Shown one piece after another: positions 10,229 to 21,631 of a stretch of 64,000 bases of DNA. This DNA is from Flectonema sp. DT1601. Its lineage: Eukaryota; Euglenozoa; Diplonemea; Diplonemida; Diplonemidae. Where the stretch lies: positions 682,001 to 746,000 of the forward strand of contig OZ025798.1 of the NCBI GenBank assembly GCA_964019425.1, given 5' to 3'. Both the position numbers and the translations under genes were made by a program. Under the pieces are notes generated by a model, which was given only the letters and a program-made list of their open reading frames with translations, had not been told where the DNA came from and did no database searches. The stretch's first letter is position 1; every line of letters begins with the position of its first letter.

Positions 10229-10500
10229 GAATTTCGATAAGTGGGAAGTAACGGACTGGGAGCTTTTGGCTCCTGCCCTATTCCCGACGTAAACTTTCTT
10301 TTTATTTTTTTTTTTTTTTTAACAGGCCCAAAGGGCGACAATGATGGTTGCTGACCAAGGAATAATATTCAAATGAATTTTCGTTTCAAAGAAACGAACA
10401 GAATTAAGAGAGAGGTAGAGAAAAAAAAAAAAAAAAAAAAAAAGAAAGAATAGAAAAAAAATATGAAGAGGAAATAATCAAACATGAAAAAAAAAAAAAA
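10229..10500 (+). repeat. Inverted copy of the ORF1/ORF2 junction
   Basis: The plus strand here matches the minus strand of about 7200-7470. It includes the last codons of ORF1, the GTAAAC...AACAG intron-like piece, the poly-A tract and the bases just before the ORF2 ATG. The body of ORF1 is thus flanked by inverted arms of about 260 bp. The same piece recurs at 26730-26995 and 28370-28615, and in shortened form at 13886-13985. Confidence 0.8.
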
Positions 10501-10623
10501 AATAAAATATAAATAAAAAACGTTGTATGAAAAAGGAAAAAAAGAAAAAAAAAAGACCAGAAAAGGAAAGAGAAAATGAAAAGGTATAATATTATTGTGG
10601 GGATATGAGGATAGCAGGGAGAT

Positions 10624-10640
<17 letters not shown>
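10501..10640. repeat. AT-rich link piece with GAGGATAGCAGGGAGATG
   Basis: Links the inverted junction copy to satellite A. It contains ACGTTGTATGAAAAAGG, GAAAAGGTATAATATTATTG and GAGGATAGCAGGGAGATG. Position 1 of the window corresponds to 10607. The same link appears at 26594-26700 and 28224-28345 (inverted), partly at 31547-31575, and partly at 44618-44720. Confidence 0.7.
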
Positions 10641-10661
<21 letters not shown>

Positions 10662-10914
10662 TTATTATTTAAAAAAAGGAAACAATCAGTTTAGCGTCTC
10701 GATCAGGACGGAAAATAGAAATTAATCGACATAGTCGATCGATAGAAAAAAAACAATGATAACATTGTTTATTCCTTTTTTTTTTTTTTTTTTTTATTCT
10801 TTTTATTTATTTTTAAAGAAAAAACAATCAGTTTAGCGTCCTGACCAGGACGGAAAATTGAAAGTGATCCACATAGTCGATCGATAGAAAAAAGACAATG
10901 ATAACATTGTTTAT

Positions 10915-10947
<33 letters not shown>

Positions 10948-11339
10948 CTTTTAATTATTTTAAAGAAAAAACAATCAGTTTAGCGTCTTGACCAGGACGG
11001 AAAATAGAAAGTGATCGACATAGTCGATCGATAAAAAACAATGATAACATTGTTTATTCCTTTTTTTTTTCTTTTTTTTTTATTCTTTTTATTTATTTTT
11101 AAAGAAAAAACAATCAGTTTAGCGTCCTGACCAGGACGGAAAATAGAAAGTAATCGACATAGTCGATCGATAAAAAAAAAACAATGATAACATTGTTTAT
11201 TCCTTTTTTTTTTCTTTTTTTTTATTCTTTTTATTTATTTTTAAAGAAAAAACAATCAGTTTAGCGTCCTGACCAGGACGGAAAATTGAAAGTGATCGAC
11301 ATAGTCGATCGATAAAAAAACAATGATAACATTGTTTAT

Positions 11340-11370
<31 letters not shown>
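10641..11370 (+). repeat. Satellite A array 2 (direct copy of positions 35-775)
   Basis: Five to six monomers matching the first monomers of array 1 in the same order, including the one-off variants GACTAGG-free GATCAGGACGG and GTGATCCACATAG. The copy ends at about 11374 and, through a short AATACATAATAAACATA filler, jumps to sequence matching 4318 onward. Confidence 0.9.
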
Positions 11371-11473
11371 CCTAATACATAATAAACATAATACAAACAA
11401 AAACGAACAATAAATAATAAATAAGCTAAAAAACTAACTAAACAAAGTGATGTGAAAGTAAGGAAAAAGAGAA

Positions 11474-13820
11474 TTACAAGGGGGTGGAGTCACCGTGAAC
11501 GTCATCAGCAGAACATCTCCTTCGATTGTAACGATATCTTGATGGAGGGGTTCGTTTTTTCAGAGTTGAACGCTCAGACTTTCTCGGCGGAGTTTCATTT
11601 TCCTCATGTTCTTCTGTGTCTGGCGGACTCAAACCTTCTGCCCATGAAGCTAATTGGAACTTCAGGGCCGCAATTTGAGACCGTGCCAAGGCGAGTTGAG
11701 CATTTAAATCGCTCGCCAGTCCCGTTAACATCATGGATTGCTCAAGCTGCTCTGCGTGAGTTGTACACCGTTGGTGATTCAGCTCCGAGAGGCGAAGTTG
11801 GGCATCCAGAAGTTGTTCTGAGAGCTCTGCCGCTTTCTCGTTTGTTTCGAGAGAGTCATCTACTGCTCGACAGTAGTTCTCGAGTAAGTCAATCCTACCC
11901 TCGGACCATTGTCTCGCAATAGGTGTATTCTCTTTAACGGAGATAACGTGACTCTCTTGTCGTAAAATCTTGGTCGGCGTGCGGTCGAGAGCTTCACTCT
12001 GCGGCATTGTCGGAGGAATTGAGGCTAGAGGACAAAGAGGGGTGATATAATTAAGGGTAGGGATAAGGGGTTTAATAAGAGGAGTAAAAAGACTACTCGT
12101 AGTTGTAAAGAGCGAGAGGTAGTTCTTTGCTATCTTCATCATAGCAACAGATTCATACAGAACGGGGGTTCGGGGGGAAACTTGTTGACTAAAGTGGGTC
12201 ATACGGGGACGCGCGGCACGCAAACTCTCGACCTCCTGTTGAGTATAGAAAAGTCTTATTTTACTTTCTCTTTCCTCATTACATTTGGTCTCCAATTCGT
12301 TCGACAGAAGAACAAACCTTTGATGGTAATTAAAGAGCGCCATTTCCGATAGGTCTGCTCTCTGAGTCAGATTTGCGAGCTCACGTTTCCTGTAATCTTC
12401 CACTAAGTCATATTGTCGAACTAGTGCAGAAAGAGAAGTCTTCGATTCATCGCGTTCTGCTGTTAACCGTTGAATTACTCCTTCCAGAAGTTCATATTCT
12501 TTTCTATCTTTTTCAATAATTAAAACAGGGGGCGCAGGAGGAAGTGAGGATGGATCCTGGTTGGTAGCTTTGATCTCAACAGGTAATCCATTTAGTAACT
12601 GCTTGTCTTTCTCGAGGGAGGCTGACATCGCATTAAAGTAAAATAAAAATAGAACATAAAAAATTCGTTCTTTCATTTGCTCTAATTCGTTTTCTAAAAT
12701 CTGGCATTTCAAGGAAAGTTTCAGCCTTAATTTTCCTTCTTTTTTTTTGTACAAGGGGGTTTGAGAACCCATGTCAGATTGAGTTCTTATCACTATAGCG
12801 AAATCAGCAGGAAGTGTTTGCGATCCCGTTGACATGAGTTCAGGTGGGGGAGTCTGGAAAGAGATGGAAGAAATAGAAGAGAATGACAAGGAGAGTCCAG
12901 TGAGCTCATCCTCATCTAACAAAACAGAAGGGGCCGGGGAGGAAGAACCATTGGCAATAAGTAGAATAGAAAGAGCCGATGCGTAACAAGTTTGCCAGAT
13001 AAAACATTTCTCAAGCCACGATCTTTCAATGGTGAGCTTTTCGATCGTTTTCAGTTTTGTTACTTTGTGGATTTTGACTTCTTCCACAGGGAAGATTTCT
13101 TTACCATCTTTTATAAAACTTGCAGTGGCAGGTTCTTCTTTAATGCTGCGCATTAGTGGTCTTGAATGCCACGTGGGGAGGTTCCTCGTCTGGAACAGAA
13201 CATATGAGCACTGTCTGGCGATTCTGGTGCATTCACAAAATAAAGCTTTTGTTGGTGCTAAAGGTGAACCGATGTGACGTGTCCAGATGTTCAGCTGGTC
13301 CATGCAGATGTTTCCTCGTACGCCAACTTCAATAGTAAAAATGTTACAGTCGAAGCCATTAGCGATGATCGAGTCTCTTAGCTTTAGGTATTTCTTTTCC
13401 TTTAAGACATGAGAGGTTTCGAAACGATCTTCATTTGGACACGTCAGCTCCAGAATCAGTGCTCTTTTCGCAAAAAAAGAATAAATAAAAATGTCTGGTC
13501 TTAGAGAGGACGAGACATGGCACACTTCAAGAGGAACAATTAGGCGGTTATCACCGACATCGTCGAGGATGACCCAATCATTCGCTAGTGAAAGTTCGCC
13601 TGTCTCTTTAGAAATTCTTTCTAGGGGTTTATTTTCCCCTGTTTTTAAAAAAGTTTGAGAGGGAGGCGGGAGGTTTTCTTTTCTTTTGTTGGCTTTTATT
13701 ATCAACTCTTCCAAGAAGATAACAATGCGTTTTAGAACGCTGTCGTGACGCCACGTGAACCTCCCTTGTGTTAAAGAGACAGGACAGCCTGTTAAGACAT
13801 GCCTGAGGGTAGGATTCACT
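11474..13820 (-). pseudogene. 5'-truncated copy of retrotransposon ORF2
   Basis: Direct repeat of 4404-6750 at a constant offset of 7070; the lines I compared are identical and no indel is implied. It covers residues about 156-936, so the RLE and coiled-coil tail are kept, but the first two cysteines of the knuckle and the N-terminal 155 residues are lost. The frame happens to stay open through a chimeric junction to about 13867. Very recent duplication. Confidence 0.8.
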
Positions 13821-13987
13821 CGATCGATCGACATAGTCGATCGATAAAATAAAAACAATGATAACATTGTTTTTATTTTATCTTGGGCCTGTTAAAAAAA
13901 AAAAAAAAATAAAAAGGAAGTTTACGTCGGGAATAGGGCAGGAGCCAAAAGCTCCCAGTCCGTTACTTCCCACTTATCGAAATTCAG
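13821..13987. repeat. Chimeric junction of repeat fragments
   Basis: Pieces in order: a truncated satellite A palindrome (GATCGATCGACATAGTCGAT), an ACAATGATAACATTGT palindrome, then a 100-bp copy of the ORF1/ORF2 junction (as 7372-7470), ending in AATTCAGCC before satellite A resumes. Several short templated joins in 170 bp suggest error-prone break repair or template switching. Confidence 0.65.
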
Positions 13988-15945
13988 CCTTGTTTATTCC
14001 TTTTTTCTTTTTTTTTTTATTCTTTTTATTTATTTTTAAAGAAAAAACAATCAGTTTAGCGTCCTGACCAGGACGAAAAATAGAAAGTGATCGACATAGT
14101 CGATCGATAAAAAAACAATGATAACATTGTTTATTCTTTTTTTTTTGTTTTTTTTTTTTTTATTCTTTTTATTTATTTTTTAAAGAAAAAACAATCAGTT
14201 TAGCGTCTTGACCAGGACGGAAAATAGAAATTAGTCGACAAAGTCGATCAATAACAAAACAATGATAACATTGTTTATTCTTTTTTTTTTTTTTTTTTTC
14301 TTTTTTATTCTTTTTATTTATTTTTTAAAGAAAAAACAATCAGTTTAGCGTCCTGACCAGGACGGAAAATAGAAAGTAATCGACATAGTCGATCGATAAA
14401 AAAAAACAATGATAACATTGTTTAATCTTTTTTTTTTTTTTTTTTTTTTATTCTTTTTATTTATTTAGAAAAAACAATCAGTTTAGCGTCTTGACCAGGA
14501 CGGAAAATAGAAATTAGTCGACAAAGTCGATCGATAACAAAACAATGATAACATTGTTTATTCTTTTTTTTTTTTTTTTTTTTAAATTCTTTTTATTTAT
14601 TTTTTAAGAAAAAAAAAACGGAAAATAGAAATTAGTCGACAAAGTCGAACGATAAAAAAACAATGATAACATTGTTTATTCTTTTTTTTATTTTTTTTTT
14701 TTTATAATCTTTTTTATTAATTTTGAAAAAAAAAAAAACAATCAGTTTAGCGTCTTGACCAGGACGGAAAATAGAAAGTAATCGACATAGTCGATCGATA
14801 AAAAAACAATGATAACATTGTTTATTCTTTTTTTTTTTTTTTTTTTTTTTTAAATTCTTTTTATTTATTTTTTAAGAGAAAAAAACGGAAAATAGAAATT
14901 AGTCGACAAAGTCGAACGATAAAAAAACAGTGATAACATTGTTTATTCTTTTTTTTATTTTTTTTTTTTTTATAATCTTTTTTATTAATTTTGAAAAAAA
15001 AAAAACAATCAGTTTAGCGTCCTGACCAGGACGGAAAATAGAAATTAGTCGACAAAGTCGATCGATAAAAAAACAATGATAACATTGTTTATTCTTTTTT
15101 TTTTTTTTTTTTAAATTCTTTTTATTTATTTTTTAAGAGAAAAAAACGGAAAATAGAAATTAGTCGACAAAGTCGAACGATAAAAAAAACAATGATAACA
15201 TTGTTTATTCTTTTTTTTATTTTTTTTTTTTTATATTCTTTTTTATTAATTTTGAAAAAAAAAAAAAAAAAAAAAACAATCAGTTTAGCGTCTTGACCAG
15301 GACGGAAAATAGAAAGTAATCGACATAGTCGATCGATAAAAAAACAATGATAACATTGTTTATTCTTTTTTTTTTTTTTTTTTTTAAATTCTTTTTATTT
15401 ATTTTTTAAGAGAAAAAAACGGAAAATAGAAATTAGTCGACAAAGTCGAACGATAAAAAAACAATGATAACATTGTTTATTCTTTTTTTTATTTTTTTTT
15501 TTTATATTCTTTTTTATTAATTTTGAAAAAAAAAAAAAAAAAAAACAATCAGTTTAGCGTCTTGACCAGGACGGAAAATAGAAAGTAATCGACATAGTCG
15601 ATCGATAAAAAAACAATGATAACATTGTTTATTCTTTTTTTTTTTTTTTTTTTTTAAATTCTTTTTATTTATTTTTTAAGAAAAAAAAACGGAAAATAGA
15701 AATTAGTCGACAAAGTCGAACGATAAAAAAACAATGATAACATTGTTTATTCTTTTTTTTATTTTATTTTTTTTATATTCTTTTTTATTAATTTTGGAAA
15801 AAAAAAAAAAAACAATCAGTTTAGCGTCTTGACCAGGACGGAAAATAGAAAGTAATCGACATAGTCGATCGATAAAAATACAATGATAACATTGTTTAAT
15901 CTTTTATAATTTTTTATTTTTTTTTTTGTTTTAAAAAAAAAAAAA
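13988..15945 (+). repeat. Satellite A array 3
   Basis: Tandem monomers of satellite A, with alternating A and B types over most of its length (A-B dimers of roughly 240-260 bp). It forms the left arm of the second inverted repeat with 17980-19911. Confidence 0.9.
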
Positions 15946-16352
15946 AAAAAAAACAAGCGGAATTGATCATAATGGGTGGTAGGGGTTGTTATAACTTCGT
16001 TTGAAAATTCTTCTTTTTTGATTTCTTTTTTTTTTTCTTTTTACAGGAGTTAAGATCACTGTCAGGAGACAACACATTAACAAGAGCAGCAAGCAGAGTT
16101 GACACTATCAATTCAAATTTGAAATACCGGGAATTAATTTACAAGGAGGTATCTCAAGTGACTTGGTATCTCTAGCGTGTCGGTATCTCTGGAGTGCTGG
16201 TATCTCGTATGTGCGTTGGTATCTCATGAGTGATGGTATCTCTTGTGCATTAGAGAAACGAAAAAGAATGTCATGACCATGACGGAAGAATTAAGGAATT
16301 GAGTTAACATGTTCAATTTAACTTATTTAAACTTCTTTTTTTTTTTTTTTTA
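15946..16352 (+). repeat. Copy of the GGTATCTC block
   Basis: Matches 2640-3055, including six GGTATCTC motifs starting near 16147. It has ACTGTCAGGAGAC where the copy at 2772 has ACTTTCAGGAGAC. The same variant is found inverted at about 17875, which ties these two copies together as arms of one inversion. It ends at 16352 in a head-to-head switch to the inverted strand. Confidence 0.8.
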
Positions 16353-16850
16353 CAATCAAAGCCCCAATTAATCGGTCCTTTCTTTTTCCTTCTTGTCAAG
16401 TGATCGCTCCACTCGACGATCACCAAAACCGATTGTATTTATATCTGTTCTTTTCTCAACGATCGGCTATACCGACCATTTTTTTTTTATAAATAATTGT
16501 TTTCTTCTTCTCGACGATCAGTTCCAAATGATCGACCTTTTTTTTTTTTTTTTTTTCCTTTATTCCTTCCATCCCTCCCGCTCCCCTAATTTTAAATAAA
16601 AACAAGATCAGCTCAGCTTGATCGTTAATCTTTTTTTCTTTTTTTAATTTAAACTGATTGTATTTATATCTGTTTATTTTTCTCAACGATCGGCTATACC
16701 GATCAACCTTTAAAATAATTTCTTCTTCTCGACGATCAGATCCAAATGATCAACCTTTTCTTTTTTTTCCCTCTATTCCTTCCATCCCTCCCGCTCCCCT
16801 ATTTGTAATAAAAACAAGATCAGCTCAGCTTGATCGTTAATTTTTTTTCT
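16353..16850 (-). repeat. Satellite B, about two inverted units
   Basis: Reverse-complement copy of the 3270-3975 region, with the CGATCGGCTATACCGATC and GATCAGCTCAGCTTGATC hairpins. It carries substitutions relative to 3284-3905 (CAAATGATCGACC in place of CAATTGATCGACC). Confidence 0.8.
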
Positions 16851-17255
16851 TTCTTTTTTGTTGGTCCTAGTCAAGACCTTAAACTGACTAACCGGTCTTA
16901 ATTTTAAATAAGTGTTAACCTAGTTTCTCTTTTCCTTTTCAATTTCCTTTTAATACTCTCTATCTGGTCTGTTATGTCATATTTCTCATTTAATTTTATC
17001 ATCCATTTTACTTTTCACTGTTTCCCATCTACATTTTATTTTCAATTAGTTACGGTCTGTAAAAAAAAAAAAAAGTTTAAATAAGTTAAATTGAACATGT
17101 TAACTCAATTCCTCAATTCTTCCGTCATGGTCATGACATTCTTTTTCGTTTCTCTAAATGCACAAGAGATACCATCACTCATGAGATACCAACGCACATA
17201 CGAGATACCAGCACTCCAGAGATACCGACACGCTAGAGATACCAAGTCACTGAGT
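16851..17255 (-). repeat. Inverted copy of the GGTATCTC block, interrupted
   Basis: Reverse complement of about 2870-3265, including five GAGATACC motifs and the GGTCCTAGTCAAGACC motif near 16862. It is interrupted at 17255 by a family C fragment and continues at 17786. Confidence 0.8.
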
Positions 17256-17785
17256 TGAATTTCCAGGTGAGATTTGGACTGTTAGCTTTTGGCTAAGGCC
17301 CTCCCTGAAGAGCAAGAACAAAAAAACTACTCACACCTGAAGAAAACATACACAAAGAACACACTGTAAGCTGTGCGTGTATTTTGTGTTTGTCACAACA
17401 GGAGAGAAAAGAAAGAATGTCAAGGTTGATCACCTTGCCTATCAACGCACAACATTGGTGGTCTCTACTAGACCCTGAGTGATCCCACTGGATCTCTCAT
17501 CGTTCATAGTACCTATGTGAAGTTATAAAATCAAAGGTAAACTATGAACTACAAATGACTTAGCCTGTTATTATAATGCCACAGGCAGGCCCTGCATTCA
17601 GCAACTATCCAGCAGTGCTTGGATGTCCTGATCTTCTTCTAAAAAAAAGAAAGAAAAACAAAACTGTAGCTGGGATCACTCAGGATCAACAGACTACCAA
17701 TGCTACCTGTTGTACTTGCTCACTATGGGGGGTGATGCCAAACACCCAGAAGTACTAAACTGCTTTCCTTCTTGCTGCCCAGAGA
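17256..17785 (+). repeat. Family C fragment inserted in the GGTATCTC block
   Basis: Starts with GAGTTGAATTTCCAGGTGAG and ends near CTTGCTGCCCAG. It matches one 600-bp unit seen at 42076-43275 and the inverted copies at 29340-29910. The uninterrupted site is visible at 23715-23745. Host sequence on the two sides joins almost exactly, so this is an insertion or a copy event. A 60-codon open frame here recurs in every copy but shows no recognisable protein family. Confidence 0.7.
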
Positions 17786-17979
17786 TACCTCCTTGTAAAT
17801 TAATTCCCGGTATTTCAAATTTGAATTGATAGTGTCAACTCTGCTTGCTGCTCTTGTTAATGTGTTGTCTCCTGACAGTGATCTTAACTCCTGTAAAAAG
17901 AAAAACAAAAAAGAAATCAAAAAAGAAGAATTTTCAAACGAAGTTATAACAACCCCTACCACCCATTATGATCAATTCC
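17786..17979 (-). repeat. Rest of the inverted GGTATCTC block
   Basis: Reverse complement of about 2680-2870, carrying the CTGACAGTG variant shared with 16055. Confidence 0.75.
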
Positions 17980-18270
17980 GCTTGTTTTTTTTTTTTTTTT
18001 AAAACAAAAAAAAAATAAAAAATTATAAAAGATTAAACAATGTTATCATTGTATTTTTATCGATCGACTATGTCGATTACTTTCTATTTTCCGTCCTGGT
18101 CAAGACGCTAAACTGATTGTTTTTTTTTTTCCCAAAATTAATAAAAAAGAATATAAAAAAAAAAAAAATAAAAAAAAGAATAAACAATGTTATCATTGTT
18201 TTTTTATCGTTCGACTTTGTCGACTAATTTCTATTTTCCGTTTTTTTTTTCTTAAAAAATAAATAAAAAG

Positions 18271-18305
<35 letters not shown>

Positions 18306-18809
18306 TAAACAATGTTATCATTGTTTTTTTATCGATCGACTATGTCGATTACTTTCTATTTTCCGTCCTGGTCAAGACGCTAAACTGATTGTTTTTTTTT
18401 TTTTTTTTTCAAAATTAATAAAAAAGAATATAAAAAAAAAAAATAAAAAAAAGAATAAACAATGTTATCATTGTTTTTTTATCGTTCGACTTTGTCGACT
18501 AAATTCTATTTTCCGTTTTTTTCTCTTAAAAAATAAATAAAAAGAATTTAAAAAAAAAAAAAAAAAAAAGAATAAACAATGTTATCATTGTTTTTTTATC
18601 GATCGACTTTGTCGACTAATTTCTATTTTCCGTCCTGGTCAGGACGCTAAACTGATTGTTTTTTTTTTTTTCAAAATTAATAAAAAAGATTATAAAAAAA
18701 AAAAAAATAAAAAAAAAGAATAAACAATGTTATCATTGTTTTTTTATCGTTCGACTTTGTCGACTAATTTCTATTTTCCGTTTTTTTCTCTTAAAAAATA
18801 AATAAAAAG

Positions 18810-18844
<35 letters not shown>

Positions 18845-19632
18845 TAAACAATGTTATCATTGTTTTTTTATCGATCGACTATGTCGATTACTTTCTATTT
18901 TCCGTCCTGGTCAAGACGCTAAACTGATTGTTTTTTTTTTTTTTTTTTCAAAATTAATAAAAAAGAATATAAAAAAAAAAAATAAAAAAAAGAATAAACA
19001 ATGTTATCATTGTTTTTTTATCGTTCGACTTTGTCGACTAAATTCTATTTTCCGTTTTTTTCTCTTAAAAAATAAATAAAAAGAATTTAAAAAAAAAAAA
19101 AAAAAAAAGAATAAACAATGTTATCATTGTTTTTTTATCGATCGACTTTGTCGACTAATTTCTATTTTCCGTCCTGGTCAGGACGCTAAACTGATTGTTT
19201 TTTTTTTTTTCAAAATTAATAAAAAAGATTATAAAAAAAAAAAAAATAAAAAAAAAGAATAAACAATGTTATCATTGTTTTTTTATCGTTCGACTTTGTC
19301 GACTAATTTCTATTTTCCGTTTTTTTCTCTTAAAAAATAAATAAAAAGAATTTAAAAAAAAAAAAAAAAAAAAAAAGAATAAACAATGTTATCATTGTTT
19401 TTTTATCGATCGACTATGTCGATTACTTTCTATTTTCCGTCCTGGTCAAGACGCTAAACTGATTGTTTTTTTTTTTCAAAATTAATAAAAAAGATTATAA
19501 AAAAAAAAAAAAAAAAAAGAATAAACAATGTTATCATTGTTTTTTTATCGATCGACTATGTCGATCACTTTCTATTTTTCGTCCTGGTCAAGACGCTAAA
19601 CTGATTGTTTTTTCTTTAAAAATAATAAAAAG

Positions 19633-19668
<36 letters not shown>

Positions 19669-19911
19669 ATAAACAATGTTATCATTGTTTTTTTTTATCG
19701 ATCGACTTTGTCGATCACTTTCTATTTTCCGTCCTGGTCAAGACGCTAAACTGATTGTTTTTTTTTCAAAATTAATAAAAAAGAATATAAAAAAAAAATA
19801 AAAAAAAATAAAAAAAAATAAAAAAAAAAGAATAAACAATGTTATCATTGTTTTTTTTTTTTATTGTTCGACTTTGTTGACTAATTTCTATTTTCCGTTT
19901 TTTTTTTTTCT
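17980..19911 (-). repeat. Satellite A array 4 (inverted)
   Basis: Reverse-complement satellite A with A-B alternation. Landmarks pair with array 3 (sum about 33,938), including the unusual CCCAAAATT spacer, so it is the right arm of inversion 2. A segment of several monomers is itself repeated within it (18300-18790 resembles 18840-19330). Confidence 0.9.
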
Positions 19912-19917
19912 TTTTAA

Positions 19918-20675
19918 CATAGATGGAAGTGCCCTCCAAATTTGGAGGGCGCCTGGTGAAAATAAGCCACAAAAATTTGTAGGGCCAAAATAGGGCCATT
20001 GTAGGGCCAAAATAGGGCCAAAATAGGGCGCTGGAGGGCGCGTAGGGCGCTTTTTTAATTAAATTTAATATAATGCCGAGCTCATTTTGACACACCCCTG
20101 CCCTCAGCGAGGTCGAATCGCATCTTATTTGACTTTTCTCCGGTTCGCCCGATCAAATGCGTCTCTGGGATATCAGTTTACTTGCCACCAGTAAACTTCT
20201 TTTTTTTCTCACAAGGTACCGTGAAGACCGGCCTATTAACAGGTTAGCAAGAACGCACTCTACCTCCTCGAATCCCTCTATATTCGACTTGGTGCATTCT
20301 GCGGGCTAATCAGCTCCTTGTAGATCTGGGATGCATCGTCCACTGAAATGAGTTTCAGCTTCAGGGATTGCAGCTCTCAAGGAGTGGTCCATTGTTTTTG
20401 CCATTGTTGACCGTCGAACCATGACCTGGAGGTCTCGGGTTCGAACCCCGTGACACCCTTTTTTCTCTTTTTCGAAAGACTGCCAAGCATGTCAAAAAAA
20501 ATTTTTTTGGCTTCTGCGTCAAAATACTTGTGCGTCAGTGTAAGTCCCTGTCAATTTAGCTGTCTTATAGTAATAAAAAAGGAAAAAAAAAGCGCCCTCC
20601 AAAATAATATTTATATTAAAAGCGCCCTACAAGCGCCCTACACGCCCTCCAAATTGTAGGGCACTTCCATCTATG
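19918..20675 (+). mobile_element. 758-bp TIR DNA element, copy 1, 6-bp TSD
   Basis: Ends are CATAGATGGAAGTGCCCTCC and its near inverse, and TTTTAA is duplicated on both sides (19912-19917 and 20676-20681). The uninserted satellite is present at about 27181-27200. Inside are GGGCGC/AGGGCC-rich subterminal repeats, a GCCCTCCAAATTTGGAGGGC palindrome at the left end, and no transposase frame, so it is non-autonomous. A GGGTTCGAACCCC sequence at about 20435 resembles a pol III B box and is followed by a T run. Superfamily unassigned; 6-7 bp duplications occur in Dada elements, but I see no Dada protein. Confidence 0.85.
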
Positions 20676-20681
20676 TTTTAA

Positions 20682-21106
20682 AAAATAAATAAAAAGAATT
20701 TAAAAAAAAAAAAAAAAAAAAAGAATAAACAATGTTATCATTGTTTTTTTTTTCATCGATCGACTATGTCGATTACTTTCTATTTTCCGTCCTGGTCAAG
20801 ACGCTAAACTGATTGTTTTTTTTCAAAATTAATAAAAAAGAATATAAAAAAAAAACAAAAACAAAAAGAATAAACAATGCTATCATTTTTTTTTTTTTTT
20901 ATCGTTCGACTTTGTCGACTAATTTTTATTTTCCGTTTTTTTTTCTTTAAAAATAAATAAAAAGAAATTAAAAAAAAAAAAAAAAAAAAAAGAATAAACA
21001 ATGTTATCATTGTTTTTTTAGCGATCGACTATGTCGATCACTTTCTATTTTCCGTCCTGGTCAAGACGCTAAACTGATTGTTTTTTCTTTAAAATAATTA
21101 AAAGGA

Positions 21107-21138
<32 letters not shown>

Positions 21139-21248
21139 TAAACAATGTTATCATTGTTTTTTATCGATCGACTATGTCGATCACTTTCTATTTTCCGTCC
21201 TGGTCAAGACGCTAAACTGATTGTTTTTTCTTTAAAAAATAATTAAAA

Positions 21249-21287
<39 letters not shown>

Positions 21288-21401
21288 TTAATCAATGTTA
21301 TCATTGTTTTTTTTATCGATCGACTATGTCGATCACTTTCAATTTTCCGTCCTGGTCAAGACGCTAAACTGATTGTTTTTTCTTTAAAAAATAATAAGAA
21401 G

Positions 21402-21438
<37 letters not shown>

Positions 21439-21550
21439 ATAAACAATGTTATCATTGTTTTTTTATCGATCGACTATGTCGATCACTTTCTATTTTTCGT
21501 CCTGGTCAAGACGCTAAACTGATTGTTTTTTCTTTAAAAATAATAAAAAG

Positions 21551-21587
<37 letters not shown>

Positions 21588-21631
21588 ATAAACAATGTTA
21601 TCATTGTTTTTTTTTATCGATCGACTATGTC
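20682..21631 (-). repeat. Satellite A array 5 (inverted)
   Basis: Continues array 4 after the TIR element. It carries one-off variants AATGCTATCATT (20877) and TTTAGCGATCGAC (21017) that also appear at 27387 and 27528, so 19712-21310 and 26996-27830 are copies of one stretch. Confidence 0.9.

Larger units (their letters stand above)
4240..10235 (-). mobile_element. RLE-type non-LTR retrotransposon, most complete copy
   Basis: Minus-strand element with a 5' region (about 10235-9941), a zinc-finger/reverse transcriptase ORF (9787-7406), a 190-bp gap, a second ORF with zinc knuckle, restriction-like endonuclease and coiled-coil tail (7214-4404), and a 3' region. The order zinc fingers, RT, CCHC, RLE is that of early-branching LINEs (R2, R4, CRE, NeSL groups); those usually encode all of it in one ORF, whereas here it is split. 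There is no apurinic-type endonuclease. End boundaries are approximate because both flanks pass into other repeats. Both ORFs are open over their length, so the copy is young. Confidence 0.8.

Noticed and set aside
1-11374. Reading the direct repeats 1-775 and 10607-11374 as LTRs of a retrotransposon
   Set aside because: The repeats are satellite monomers, with no primer-binding site, polypurine tract, gag, integrase or aspartic protease; the RT and RLE are of non-LTR type.
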